Of a stretch of 64,000 nucleotides of DNA, positions 23,809 through 53,400 are shown in pieces (within the stretch, counting starts at the first letter, position 1; each line of letters starts with the position of its first letter). A program made the translations under genes and the position numbers. The DNA comes from Archegozetes longisetosus. Its lineage: Eukaryota > Arthropoda > Arachnida > Sarcoptiformes > Trhypochthoniidae. The stretch lies in assembly GCA_018873245.2 (NCBI GenBank), contig JAEMBT020000007.1:11243129-11307128 (forward strand), given 5' to 3'. Under the pieces are notes generated by a model. That model ran no database searches, was not told where the DNA came from, and was given only the letters and a program-made list of their open reading frames with translations.

Positions 23809-26800
23809 GTATTTATCGTTAGTTAACTTATTGTTTGATAAACTTTTGATTACTTGTTGTTTAAAGTGAACGCATACATAACTCCCTCTGTACGATGAAA
23901 AGTGAACTCATACACTTAACATTAACGTATGAGACGACGCTAATTCGAACTTAAGTAACTTTGTGAATGTAGCTGCTAAAAGCTTCAATTAGTTCAATAG
24001 GATGGCAGCACCGTTAGGGATCAAACTAATACACGTATTAGTGTGACACACATAGGCGAGTAGCCTTAAAAACACTGTATCTACGATAAAGTTTGCTACT
24101 TGCCTCAGTGTGTCGCACTAGTACGGGGATTAGTGTCGTCCGTTACGGTTTGTTTAAATGTTACTGCCTATACATATAGCTAGTAATAAACAAACGCCAT
24201 CTATAAAACGAACCATTACTTTGAGACAACTTCTAAACAATATACAGCTTATTCTCAATATAAATACAAATAAAACAAAATTAATTATGATTTAGTTAGT
24301 TAGCACCACTTTCATATTGTCATGATATTTGAGGAGATGAATCATCTGAACAATACTGATTACTTGAATTTTTTCTAAACTGAATTAAATTTTGTACGTA
24401 TCAAACAATATCATTTATAATGACGTTTAGGTGTGGTTTTAGCGAAATGCACTCTAGAGGGCAGTCAAAAAATAACCAGCTATATGTATGAGCAGTAATA
24501 TCTAATATTAAGCATTTTTAAGTCAATTTTTTTCAAACGATTAGTCTTAATTTCAAATCTGAGAATGAATTTCTAACAAATTTGAGTGATTTTATGCTTT
24601 ACTTTGAATTTATAACAGAAGTAATCAAAAGTTGAAAAGTTTGAGGCGCAGCGAATTTTTACAACAGAAACTTTGAGAAGAAACAGAAGCAGTTAACTTA
24701 TCAGAGAACAAATTTAATTGAAAGAGAGATTACAAGAAATTACTAGTGATTCCAAAGATTAGTTAAATTATCATTTTAAGATAATATAGTTTTGAAGAGT
24801 TACCAACAAAAACATTTTAAGCGCAGCGTTTGCATAACAAGTTTGATTAGTGTGAATGCGCAACGAGTGGTGTCGCCACAGGTCTCGTGATAGCTTCTTC
24901 TCATATAAACATTTGCGTCTAAACTTAAAGTCCAAACTTGGTTTGTAACACGTGTTTCGATTAAATTAATAAATAATAGTTCAATATTTTCATATAAAAA
25001 CAATTCGTTTTAAATGTGCGCTTTTATGAAGATTTGGCAAATTTTTAGGTAATAAAATTTATTTTGATCTCAGTTAAACCTAAGTTTGTCTAAAGTCATA
25101 AAAATATTTTGAAATAATTTTTCTAAGTGCTTCCAAATAAATGTTTGCATTGCAGTAAATCTGAATTGATTTCAATTAATTTTTGCCAATTTAATGGTTA
25201 GAACACTTTATCCTGAGATAAGGAGTCATTAAATACCTGTAAAACTTGTCATAACATCTGATATTAAGTACGATTAATTTCAAGGAAACTGCGATTCACG
25301 TAAAGATGTGCCGATCGTGTGCAGAGCGAGTATTAATTAAATCCGAAGTAAACATATATTCCGATACATTAATCAAAATATTTTTGAACTGATTTCAAAT
25401 TACTTAGAAATTGCACAACTTTTGGCGTCATTCTTTCAATTAGTAATTGACTTGTTTTTGAATAACTGAACCATTTTGTGAAAACTTTCTGCAAGTGATT
25501 TCATAATTTTATACATTATACTAGAGCTAATCTTTCTTATCTGAAACCTGTACGAGTTTGAGCTAACGTTTTTCCGCATGCCTTTCAATAAATTCTAAGT
25601 TGATCTCGAGTCTGAATTGTGGAAAAGTGTTGATTTGACAGAAAATTGATTTGCATAAACATAAATTATGAATGCGTTTGTGAAACGCTAAACTGATAAA
25701 AAATTGCATTATTTTCTAACCTCGGAAGATATGAAATTTGACTCAATTATCAAAGTTTATTAATCCTGATTTCGAAACATGCGCTCAATAATTATTACTC
25801 ATTTGCTATTTCTCATGAGGATAGAGAATAAGGAAAATGTGATCTAAAACTTTCCAAATGCTATCATTCGTTTTGTTCAATACTTTTAATGGTTTGCTTC
25901 ACAAGAAAAAAACGATTGTAAACTGATAAATAAATACTACTTATACGCTTAAACTAATTCGTTTTGAAAGTCATACAAATTATAAATATTAATATTATGT
26001 TATTGAAAGCAATGCGAGTTTTTTTGTGAGCAAAAACAGGCAATTGGAAAATTACTGAATCAGTTTCTAGTATTCAATTACTTGACCGACAATTCAATTA
26101 AAGTAATAGTCTGATAATTACTAAAAGTCAATTTGGCTCAATTAGTAAAAATGATAGAAAACCCAATTTTCGATTTAGACTCAAAGGTTGTCAAACGTTA
26201 AGCTAATTGTGGGTCCATATGATTCAAACAAATAGGAAAAGAGTTGAGGCCCTCAATAAAGTCCAAGTTAGACTTTTTGGCTAATTTTATACGCGTCAAC
26301 AATTAATCGATTTAATCTGACTCTATCTCAAACTTTCATAAGAGTTAAGTAAAGTGAAGTTCTAGATATAAGATGAATTTTAGGAAAAAAGGACTGAACA
26401 CTATTGATATTTTGTTTGAACAAAAGAGCACTGATGGTTTTAAAGATTTTGTTGTAATAGTTTACCCCCCTGTAGATTGACAATCAGTATTAAAAGATCC
26501 AACACTTGTTGCGCGTTTGACGACTTATTGAGTCTGAAACTAAAATTGATTGAACTGTTAATGATTAGGTTATCAGCGAGAAAGTTGTGACATCGATATA
26601 ACAATATGTCCCCCAATGAAAACACGGATATTTTTTGTTTTTAGCTCCTAGTTCAGCATATGTTCTGCTTCAACAGGTAATAGTCATCAGAAAATGAGAG
26701 ATAAAAAAGAGTTGGTGCCATATATGAGTTCCTATTTCTTTACGATAAATATCTTCTTATCTCTGATTCACTTTCTCCGAACGACTACATTGAGTGCCAC

Positions 26801-28210
26801 TGTTTTGATTACATGGCGTGATCTAATGCTTCATCAGCTCTTTTTGCCAATAAATACTTCTTATAAAGTCGATCTATTGATTATTAATCATATTTAAGCT
26901 ATTTCTACGTTTGTGCAACGCCTTAATGGCAAGATTTGCATACGCGCGCATATTTATAAATATTATCTTTACTTGTCATTCAATGAAGATACCAATAATA
27001 ATAGAAAAGTTGGCCTCAATCTTAATGAATGATGAAATTTGTGGAAAAGTTTTGCAAATTGCTGTATAAGCGATAAATGTAAAAGTTTTTACACATAAAT
27101 AAATAGCAAAATATCATAAATGATCGATAAATTACTAGTAGAATAATACTTTTACACTTCGTATGCATTTACATCTGGAAGATAGAAAAGTAGGAAAACT
27201 TTCTAAACTTTCCTATCAATCACAAGTTCATTAGTAACGATTTTTGCACTTTAGAGTTTGTTAGCAAACTACCCAAAATAAACAAAATGCAGCCAACAAT
27301 TTAATTAACACTTTTCATTTACGTAGGCGTCAAATAAGATATGTAAATGAGCTTTGTTTCAAATTTAGTATTATTTTTCAATAAGTATAGAAAAGAGATT
27401 CTAATATTTAGTTAGTTTTTCATGTTCGTTATTATTATTTGTATGCTATTCGAGAGGTAGCGCTCACAACATTGAACAGTAAAACAAAAATTGATTGCCA
27501 GCACTTTGTTCGGGCCAATTAGATTGAAGTCTTATTTTTTCTTTTACTTTATGACGACAAAAGACGATCGAACAAAAGCCATGACCTGCCTTGAACTCAA
27601 CTAAGATTTGTTGAGCAAAATGTATAGCGCACTGCATAACGACTACGTCTATACTTAAGCCTAAGACTATAGTAAAGAAGTGTTTCAATTTTTATTTCAG
27701 TTTATTTTGAGCGACAATCGATAAAAATAAATTTTTCCTCGAGTTTAGATTTCTAAACATTTTGCTTCTAATGTCTATTTATTAGTTTATTTTCTCGCTA
27801 TATCTACATCTCAATCCTTTTCTCTATCAACTATTTCATTCAATTTTGACCACTTTTTCATACTAAGTAATTAGAGACAAAACTATCTCTGACAAAGACT
27901 TGAATATTTGCAATTTTTTCCCATAAAACTTTGATAACTTCACTTAAGATAAAGTCAAAGAGAAATGAAAAAAATACTGGGTTTTATTAGCATTTAAACA
28001 ACAATAAAGAAATGTCTTAATTGGTAACAAAACGTTAAGAGATTGTAAATAAAACTATAAAAGTTAATTTGCTAACAAAAACCAGAAAATTCAATAAATT
28101 GCTTATTGGGTTTAAATGACATAATTAATAGTTGGAAAGTTCAAGAGAAGTTGAGCAAAAGTTATTTAAAAGAAAAAAATAGTTTTACAACTTTTTTAAT
28201 AAGTAGTTAA
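23809..28210. other. AT-rich intronic region
   Basis: No supported exon. It holds an inverted repeat (24025-24134) and otherwise AT-rich sequence with no coding-like frames. Confidence 0.5.
24025..24134. repeat. 40-bp inverted repeat, possible miniature element
   Basis: 24025-24064 and 24095-24134 are reverse complements at 33 of 40 positions around a 30-base spacer. Weaker complementarity extends about 15 bases further out on each side. The sequence is GC-richer than its surroundings, which suggests a miniature inverted-repeat element. No flanking duplication was recognised. Confidence 0.55.
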
Positions 28211-28219
28211 GAGAACATT

Positions 28220-28610
28220 TTTGGTGTTGAATAATCCCTGCGAGCATGACGTAAAATCCCCGATTTGGTGACTTACCTTGAACCTCAACGATCGTTGACG
28301 CGAAGCATATAGCGGGGGCAAAATCAAACCATAGGGGGTTTTAGTTGTCAGCTACTCTGAACTACTCCAACAAATCCCGAACAAGACTCGCCGTTCATGG
28401 TCGGTCACAGGCGCCTATATTTTTGCAATACAATCGTAATTTCGTGCTCCAGCTCAATACATGCACCATAGCATTCAACTACATTATGATGTGGCTTACG
28501 ATACAATTTCTTGTTATATTACCTTTTAGAGTAAGGATACAGTGCCTCAGTTTAGGTCTCATTGCCAGAGTGACTAAGAGGGAGATAGACTTTAGATAAC
28601 AAACCAAGAT
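28220..28610. other. GC-elevated block with a reverse-strand splice donor
   Basis: This block is visibly less AT-rich than its flanks. On the - strand it contains a strong donor (TCAAG followed by GTAAGTCACC, near 28277), so it could be a first exon of an antisense or nested transcript within the E74 intron. No long ATG-started frame accompanies it on that strand. The + frame at 28345-28599 shows no family resemblance. It could also be a mobile-element piece or an enhancer. Confidence 0.3.
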
Positions 28611-31600
28611 AGGGATGAGAGAGCTCTTAGATAATTGTTTTTCATTACATAATGGGATAGACTGTCAGATGATGTTTACTAATTTATAGCTTTATATAGT
28701 TGTTCGAACCAATGACCCAAAAGTAATTACTGTATCGCACATTAAATATTAAATTAATGCCATCATTTCTACTTGTTTTTCTCATTTCTGTCGATTTATT
28801 GATTTTGGATTTTAGTACCTTATTATTCAAGTGCTTTAGATGTGAGTAAACTTTTAGGATATGATCCGAGCGTAAAAGTATGATTCGGTCTAATTGATGG
28901 AAAACAACTGTTAATGATGTTATTTTGCAAGACAACTTACTTATGTACTTTTCTCTTCATACTTTTACTTGCATTTCGATAACCTTTGCTTTTAATGAAA
29001 ACATTATCTGAGTTAGAAATAACATTGAATTAACTGGAAAACAAATATTCGTACAAAAGTGATAAATGAAGAAAAAATACTAGACATCTAATAGAGTCAA
29101 TATACATGCAGTGATGAGCTAAGCCGTACAATTGTAACGGAAACACTTGCGAGTTAGATAAGAGCAGGAAAAACATTTGAAGCACAAGTTTGTGACCCAT
29201 TTTTGCCATATCCACTAATATTGTCCTATTTTCACACTTTTTAAGCTTATCTACAATTTATAAGAGAATTTATTTTTCGTAAAACTAAATATATAACGCA
29301 TTGTTTGGACTGAGCTAAAACCTTGCTAAATGTTGATGCATCCCTATTTCATGCATTCAATAAAGTTCATTATTTTACGACTCGTGTTATTAATACAGAT
29401 ATTTTGGCCATTTTTCAAGTTCATTGATTCTGTATGGAAATGGTAGCACCAAATTTTTCCTCATATACTAATTAACATCTGTCTCGTGGCTTTCTATCTT
29501 AATGCAATACTAGAAATGAGTTTTATTGTACCGAACTCTGTTCTCTCCTCCCAAATACATAATAATGTTTCCCTTAGTTTTGCGTTAGAATAAAACAGAA
29601 AAAATGTGAAAATCTAAGTTTGTGTGTGAGTGTCACACAAAAAAGTTGTATTTCCTGTCGATGTATCGCTAGGCTTGCCATTTGGCGTGCCTTCCTCTTT
29701 CCTTTTAGTCGACCCCTTCTTTTGTCGACCCTCTCTTTCGATCGAGTGTGTGTGTGTGTGGGGGGGGGGAATGTAACTCAAGGGGGCATTCATTTGGGGT
29801 GTGCAGATCTCAAAATGCTATACGATATGATAGATGAGCCTTAATGCCGATATGTGGGAGATTTCAGTAGTTCTGCATTTTTAGTATGAATGCCTTCATC
29901 AAACATTTGTTGATATCTTTGAATTGCATAATCTCTTCTATTTTTGTTTGCAACAATTTAATACTTTAATGATTACAAATAAAAATAAGTCTTTTTTATG
30001 CTGTCAATTTCTTCCTTCAAGCTATAGATATCTATACAGCAAGTGATTAGATTATTATATATTTATCAAAAAACTAATTATAAGTTTAGATTTTGATTTA
30101 GGCTATTACTATGGATTTCCTTTTTTTGATGATAAAGTATTAATCGAAAAACTTTCACTCAATGTTTGCGCTAAATATAAAAGTTCATTAATTATTGTAT
30201 AACGACAATTCTCACTATTCAACTCTTTTTTTCCTGATATTCTACTGCAGAATGCAGTCAATTTCTTTTTATTATTCCTTAGGTTATTAATTAAAGCTTT
30301 TTTGAAGGGTTCCGCACATGCCTACCGATTCGTATGGAATGAAAAATGTCTTAAAAACCCAATACTTTGAGACGCTTTTTGAAAAATCAAGAAAAAGTTG
30401 ATTTAGGAGCACTTCGTGCACAGTAATTGACTATTTATTACTTACTGGCGCTGTATCTAACATCTTAGTAAGAGTTTTTGCCATATCTCGGAGGGAATTG
30501 AGCTAAAATTAATGTTGAATCAGAAAGTTTTGACATGTATTCTATTGTTTTTGATCTGTTTTACCTGACTATTGATTGAAATATGATCTGTTTTTCGAAA
30601 TGAAGATCCTGTTTAATGAATCCATTCCTACGAATGTTTTCAAAGTTCATGAATTATCAGAGCATTGGTGCGCTCTGTTCCGAATAAATCTAAATAATTA
30701 GAGTGCCATCAAATGCACGTTAAGTTGTCGTGAGGTTATTTTTTCCTCCTTCGAATCTGAGTCACAAGTTATATGAATTGAGATAATTCTTATTTCTTCC
30801 TCATTAAAGGCGATTATAAGTATGCCACTCACTTTGTCGACTTGATCTATATAATTTCATATACTTTTATTATCACTAAAAGTATTGTTTTTCATAAACA
30901 GACTTTCATTCAGATCAGACTTTTTGTAAGCGAACCAAAGTTTTGCAGTCAACTTAATTAAGGGTTTTCAGTATTAATCGGTTCTCAGCTCTTCTCAGCT
31001 CAAGTGCTCTTATATAACGAGATACGAGTTATCTTAGTTTGTTCCCGAAAACATTGGTGTTTTCTTATGTTTTCTAGCCCTCCGAAGTCATGTTATTATC
31101 TGTTATTATCGCTGATTCACTCATCGGTCATATATTGACTTGAATTATAAAATCTCGGCAAAAACACTTTCGTTACTCTTGATTCTCGATGACAACTGTG
31201 TAAATAACAGTATTAAAGATAGTTTACTATTTTTGTAAAGCAATAAATAATGAATAATAAACTGAACACGTGATACGTGTAAATAATTTATGTGATAAAA
31301 GTTTAGGATTCAATGCCATTAAACTAATAAACGATGGCTTTTCACAACTTAATTATTGTTTATATGATTTGAATGCACTAATCAAAAAATTTTACGGTTT
31401 GTTTAGAGATGAGCACAAAGTTATGCTCTTACCCTAAACTTTAGTTTAAAGTTTCCAATAATAATATTTTGTTAATGATAGAAGTCTTAAAATGCAAGTC
31501 ATCCCTTCAGTGATGAGCAATACGATCAACAATTTTATTAAATAAAGCTTCAATTAAGTAATTTATCAATCATTTACTTGGACTCAATTGACTAAAGTAG

Positions 31601-34420
31601 AGCCCAGACTATGAAAATTGATGCCTTTTATCCCTACAACAGTTGTTGGTATAATCTGAACAAAAGACATACTCTAAGAATAAAGCCATAGAAAAATTAG
31701 AAATCTTTCAGATTCATTCATTATTAACTTGAAAGTAAATCTTTATTCCAATATTTTATTGACCGAATTGCAAGTTTAAGAGTTCAAAAAGATTAAGCAT
31801 ACTTTTGATACTTTCAATCAAGTTATCTATGATTTAAGTTAAGCTAACGCTTTCATAGGATGTAATGTTTAATAAATTATTGAAATTTTCTATAAAATTG
31901 CAACAATATATATATCCACGTAGTAATAAAACCATTTGTCATTTCAACTTCTTTCAACTTGTTTTCACTTATCAAATTCACTACAATTTTGCAATTTTGG
32001 CTTTTCTGATACACTAATATATTTGTAAAGTTTTGGTTAATAAATATTTGGTATCGATTTGTGAGTTGCAAACATTTTGTTAGTCGCTATAAAATTAAAA
32101 AAGTTTTAGTCAATACTAGTCAAGTATAGCATTGCATTTATCTGAATATATACTGCAATACGAGTGACTTCTAAGTTTTCCGGAACGATATGAAAATATC
32201 AATTTGATGATTAATTATTTTTTTAGAAGTAGCATAACATAACTTTAATTTAATTTTCAGTTTCCGCATATTTTATGAAATTCTATAGTTATTGTATTAT
32301 TTCAGTAATTTAATATTGATGAAAAATGATCACAGGAATAGCCTAGATTAAATATACCACTCAATCCAGTACTGAGATTTAAATGAATATTTTATGCTTT
32401 ATAAATATGAGTTTTTCCATTTGATTACTTTCAGTAGAAAAACACATTCTGTCAATTCGATTGTTTGCTTTCATTCAACAGAGAATTGACTTATGGGACC
32501 AAACGGTTAATAAGTGACACGTTCTCATACAACAGTATTTGATTAGAGCCAAAGTTTCTCTCAATCATTAGCTTTGATATGAGTTGAGTAGAGCTTCGAT
32601 TCTCTTTCTTCATATTGCTTTAGAGCATTGGATTATTTATGCAAAAGTTCAAACTTCTTGAATGTTAAATTTATGACTTTATTTTTAAAACAAACAAAAT
32701 TAGTAATGGCTTAAGGAATGTGAGAATCTGTCTTCAGACAAATAAATGTGGAATAGGCGCAAAATTGTTTCACTGGAATCATGCCTTTTAAACCAATTGA
32801 TTCATTGATCTCATGTTTATTATAGCGTTTGAATGCAATTTGTTTCCTAAAGAGTGCGATTAGTGATAGTTAGCGCTAAAATGCCAACCTTAACCTTAAT
32901 GTACTATTTCTAGACACGAAATGATGTTCAAGTGAGAACCATTGGTTTTGCTTTTCGTCAAAAAAGAGGTTATTTGCTTCTATTCGTCACACAATCTGTT
33001 AAGATTATCGTGTTTATCAAAACGCTTTCACAGCGATTTTAAGTAAAAATAGCCAATTTAGATCTATTCTATGATAACAAAACAAATCGCAGTCTAATTA
33101 CCCGAATAAAAGTTGCTTTTCGTACAAAATTACGCAACATTACACAATATTATACAACATTACTTTCCAATTTTGTAACCATTGAAACTCGTTCATAATT
33201 GCCAGTCTTAAAATTGATTGTTTCAATATAATCTATAAATTTGAGTGTAAGTCATTTTTACTAACTACTTCATTAATCATTTGAAAGTTTAGTTTTAATT
33301 GTTTTCAGTTGGCACGCTAGTCAATTCAATACAGATTAATTAAATGTAAATAATTAGAATAATTTTCATATTATTTCGTGTATTATTCAATAATGATTTC
33401 AGTATTAAGTAGTGAACTTTCGTTTGCTGGTTTTAAGTTCTGTTCAAATAAATTCAAACAAGTTCAGTTAAGTTCAGATAAGTTTTATTGTTATGAATAT
33501 TCAGGTGATTATTGCAAACTTTTAATTAACAGATGAAACTTGAGTGACGTAGTCGTCAATGTTCTCAATAACTACGTATTGAAAGATGTTTTAGCATATG
33601 ATTAGCTCCAAAAACATTCTATTCAAATGCTGAATCGCACCAACGCTTTTACCAAAACTTATTCATCGAATCAGTTATCAAATCCGATTATTGTTAAATT
33701 ACTAACTTTTGATAACGCGATTCGACACATTTTGCAAGATTTTAGTGATTAAATCAGACAAATAGTTTACTCATTCATTCGTATGTCTTAAAGTATTTGG
33801 AATTGAAATAAGTTTGAACTTTGAAACAGTCTTGATAAGTGAAAAAATATTTTGATATATTGTTGCGTCTGATTTATGTTAATTAACTTGGTTGACAAAC
33901 CCTAATAAAAATAGAGTTTTAAGCAACTCAGCTCATTTTCAAATGAATGTTTGATGCATTAAAGTGGCCTCTCGGTTAAATGACTATCCTATGATTGTTT
34001 GATTCTTAGAGACCTCTCTGGGAATCCCCTCTTAGTAATGAAAAGCTGAAAAAACGTTGAAAACATTCGCGCACAAAGAATACAAAATTTAAGATAAGTT
34101 TATTTATGTAAGAAATTTGAAGAAAGTAATTTAAAGTCTACTGACATGAGACTAATTTTAGCGGTGAAGGTCTACTAATTTAACTTATTCTCGATGTTAT
34201 TGTTATATACGGGCAAATATGTCAACTGTTACTGGTATAGGATAAACACGATAATAATTACTGTTATTAACAATGTGTGTATAGTGTAGTGCAAGCAAAT
34301 TAAATATTAAAAAAGTTGTTTTATAATTCCTCCCCCGAATCGAGAAAGTTGACTAGAAAGTCAATCTCAATAAAACCCTAGAAATCGGTTGCCCCTAAAA
34401 CCTAAAACCAAGCACTTACT
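28611..34420. other. AT-rich intronic or upstream region
   Basis: No exon was supported. It contains a pyrimidine-rich patch and a GT/G run at 29670-29770, and a short 10-base tandem (ATTACACAAT type) near 33128-33165. The remainder is AT-rich without structure that I could recognise. Confidence 0.5.
29745..29769. repeat. (GT)n followed by a run of G
   Basis: About eight GT units run straight into nine or more G residues. It sits in a CT-rich patch with two GTCGACCC words just upstream. This is simple-sequence DNA and may be regulatory. Confidence 0.6.
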
Positions 34421-34639
34421 ACTACTAGAAGTCCTGCTTTTCACCATTGCCCACGACTTGTTGAGAAGAATGTATGGGAAAAGTAGTGCGCGCATGTGCT
34501 GTAGAGAAAGAAGCAGTGTGCACACAATGTCTATTGACAAAATAGTGAGTCAATCGCAAATTGTATGAGAGCAACTCAGAGCAAAACTTTCCTACCAGTT
34601 ATGTGTTTAGCTCATGTTGGCCTCGAATGTGTGGCGTTT

Positions 34640-34720
34640 TCTAAAGGTAATCGTTTACCTATCGAGCAGTTACTGTTTCAGTGTCAGTGAGTCAGGAAGT
34701 GTTCAGTCTAAGGATTAGAA
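34640..34720 (+). promoter_or_regulatory. Probable proximal E74 promoter / start region
   Basis: The stretch from about 34420 is GC-elevated relative to its flanks. It contains three initiator-like words, TCAGTG at 34678 and 34684 and TCAGTC at 34703, matching the arthropod TCAGTY initiator. No TATA box is evident. From here a leader of roughly 300 bases leads without an intron to the start codon at 35009. The precise start is not determinable by eye. Confidence 0.4.
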
Positions 34721-35008
34721 CGTTTTCAATCAACTCGTAGACGAACTGATCTTCAAAACTTTAATATTGTTTTGAGTCAAGTTTTCTGTTTTTAGTTCAT
34801 AACAAAACTTCAATTAATCTCAAAGTAGAAAAACTCTTTTCGTTCTACTCTCTAAAAAACTGTTTCATAATAAACTTCAACTTTTGAGAAGTTTTCTTTT
34901 CAAAAACTGTTTCACTGTTAGCTCAATAAGAGCTGAGACTTTGAAAAAAGTTTTACCGAATATTTTCCAAAAAATTTGGTTTTTTGGAACTGAGGTTCGG
35001 TCGAAACA

Positions 35009-50332
<15,324 letters not shown>

Positions 50333-50349
50333 ATGACTAATTAGTTTTA

Positions 50350-50491
50350 AATAAAACAAATATATGATGATTAACTTTATTTTTGTACAAAATATAATTT
50401 ATTTGGTGATGGAAATACATTTTAAATGACACAATTATATATAAATATAAGAAAAGTATATATAAATATATATCAAATTTTAAATAATAAA
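50350..50491 (+). terminator. E74 polyadenylation signals
   Basis: AATAAA occurs at 50350-50355, only 18 bases after the stop, and again at 50486-50491 in a second AT-rich context. The second gives a more usual 3' UTR length. Confidence 0.6.
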
Positions 50492-50499
50492 AAGCTTTT

Positions 50500-53400
50500 A
50501 ACTCTCATTGTTCATAAAAATGGCTTATTATCAGTACATTAAAAGTTGTTTTACACTTATTTACATTTTCAATTCATTTATTCGAATAACTTTTCCACCT
50601 TCTGTACGCTTTTGACAATTTCATACATAAAAAGGGCCTAAATCTCTTTTGAATACATTAATGAGATAATGAGATAAAACTTTTGACAATTTTGATAGTA
50701 ATTGAATCGATTACTCAGTATTTGAACGAAATTGCAACATTTTAAAAAGCCCTTTTATGGTGTAAGTTTGTCTAAAGCGTATGGAAGACAGTAAATGCTT
50801 CATTTGTGTTTTACACTTAATTACTCAAAGTTGTTAGTATGCATTTGAATGCAAGATCACAACTTAAATCACATAACATTCAAGTTTGCGAACTTTTATG
50901 AGCAGAGTTCGAACTTTGTGTTAGGTTAGGTTAGGTTTTGCTTTTAAATAGAAAACTATGAAATGAGCAAATCCTTAGTAAATTTACTAAATCTAGAGTA
51001 TAGAAAGTTCGAACTAATGGCTCAACTCATTGGTGAAAAAAACTTGCAATTTAGAGAAAACTTGAACGTTGTCTGACTAAAGAATGGGTTCAAGTTCGTA
51101 ACTAAAATACTAAATGGCGTACTAGAAATGAAACTTCTCAATTTTGCACTTTTGCAGCTCTTCCTTCCTTATTACCACAATAAGAAATTCGAGATATTTC
51201 GCTTACATCAAAATAATTAATTAAAACAAATTAAGACATACCTTGAAAAACGAGCTACTAGTTGAGCGTTATCTCGTTTTACGAACTAAACTCGAAACTC
51301 AACACAATATATTTATATTTTCGATCAAATTTAATCGGATTAAAGAGCTAACTTTTCACAAATGTCTTCACGGAATACTTGTATGCAAAATATCAATTCT
51401 ACAGATGTTGTTAATCGATTAAACACACGATCACGAGTAGTAAAACTATTAATATGTCACAAGCAAGGATGATATGAACCTGCAATCACAATATTTGTTT
51501 TGACTCACAAACCAACTTAAACAATCACATCAAATGAACTGATAACACATGTATTGGAGTGCGAAATGTGATTTGACGAACTCTACCGAAAATTACAGAT
51601 CTGATTGGACTTTGAGCGTCCGACGGCTTCTATCTTTGTATGATCTCTAAACTGAACGACTGGAGAACACGCAAAGTATATATATATATGCTTATACGAA
51701 AGTAAAGACAAAAAATACGATCTCAATATTTATGGGTATATTTAGATACCAAAGCCAGACAACCAAAGTGCAACAATCAAATTATAACTGCTTATTATCG
51801 TATATTTCTTATTATCGTTTGCTTTCCTTTATTCAGTTCAACAAAAAGTTTGGATCAAATTTAAACCAACTTTTCAAATATCTAATGACAGCTAAAGTTT
51901 TATTTAGAAAATAAAGTTCAAAAACTTGATCAAAATTTGAGAAACAAGTCAGATATTAATTACAATGATAAAGAAACCTTTGACGAAGAGTCGAGTGACG
52001 TACACCTGCTACTCATTTCTAATACAAATCTGAATAAAATTCAATTGGATTATAGGAACAAAAAGAAGAATCTGACTGTTTCATTGCGTCTGATTCAAGT
52101 AGAAAAATATGTCAAATGTAGAGGTTTCATAAATTTCAGTTATTTCGCAAGTGTTTTATGAATTTTTTAGTATTTTAAAAGTTAAACACAATAAGACTTG
52201 TCTGCAATTTACTTTTAGCGGAAAATGACTGCAATCAAAATGTCAGTCAAATCATTAGAATGAGAAGAGTTAAACAAATAATGGACTCAACAAAATTTGA
52301 CTGAACCACACTTTAATTTATGGACGAGAACAAACTTTAAAGAGTAATTCACATAATTACTACGTAGTGGTTTCTAATGAGAACGCTCAACTTTGCGCAC
52401 CACGACTATAACAATCACACTCTCTAATAATAAATTGTATTTGAACAGGAGTGCGATTGCTTTCAATTGTAGTTGAGCAATTGACTCATTCACCTTTTCA
52501 CTTACCGGTCAGACGGCCAAAATCACTGTGAAAAGTCAAAAATTTTGTCGATGATCAAAGTGACGTTCACAATTTTTTCATGTGATCAAAGCTAAGAGTT
52601 GAAGCAGTTGTGACCGTGGATTATGACTACTCAAAGAAATCTGTTATTCTTATCTTTTTAATGAAACTATTACTTATAATAACTATTGCAATCCTGGAAT
52701 TTATATTTAAAAAGTTGATCCATTTTTCTATTTAATTATCTGATTATTTAACAAAGATCTGGCATTCAAAGGTTTTAATTATTAATGAAACTGATCTGTG
52801 GTTGACCCGCGGACCCACAGTCAAAGTTAAAAGTGGAAGGTTCCCAAAACGGTCAGTCACACTCAATGAAAATTTTGACTGCTGAAACTAAAAGCCAACT
52901 AATTTTTGTAATTTATGACCTTTCACCCAATTATACTTTTAATAAGTTTTGACATTTGACTACTTAAAAGTTTGAATTAAAAAAATAAACAACTTGAAAA
53001 GCAGTAGGTCTACCAGAATATCTCATAAGTCACCCTACAGGGTGTCGACTATAGCTATAGACAATATCAATAAATATCTAATTAGACTAAATTTGGTAAT
53101 AAAAATGCAAATGAAAGAAAACTTAATTTATATATGTGTTTTTATCATATTTTGCGTTTTTAGCTTTCTTTATATTTGCTAATTAGCCATTGTATTGATT
53201 TTAATTGCATTGAGAAGAGCGTTCAAAATATAGTGTCGAGCAAAATATCAAAGTTGAAGGCATTCAAAGTATATGCAAGTCAAGTGAAGTCACCATTCAA
53301 AACAACTATACATAGAAATCTACGCAAACAAATCAAATCAGGATAAAATTGAAACAAAAATTAGGACAAATTTAGACTAAAAACTAAAAATGTGATTCTA

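Noticed and set aside
50921-50937. TTAGG repeats as a telomere or fusion scar
   Set aside because: Only three units; expected by chance at this scale.
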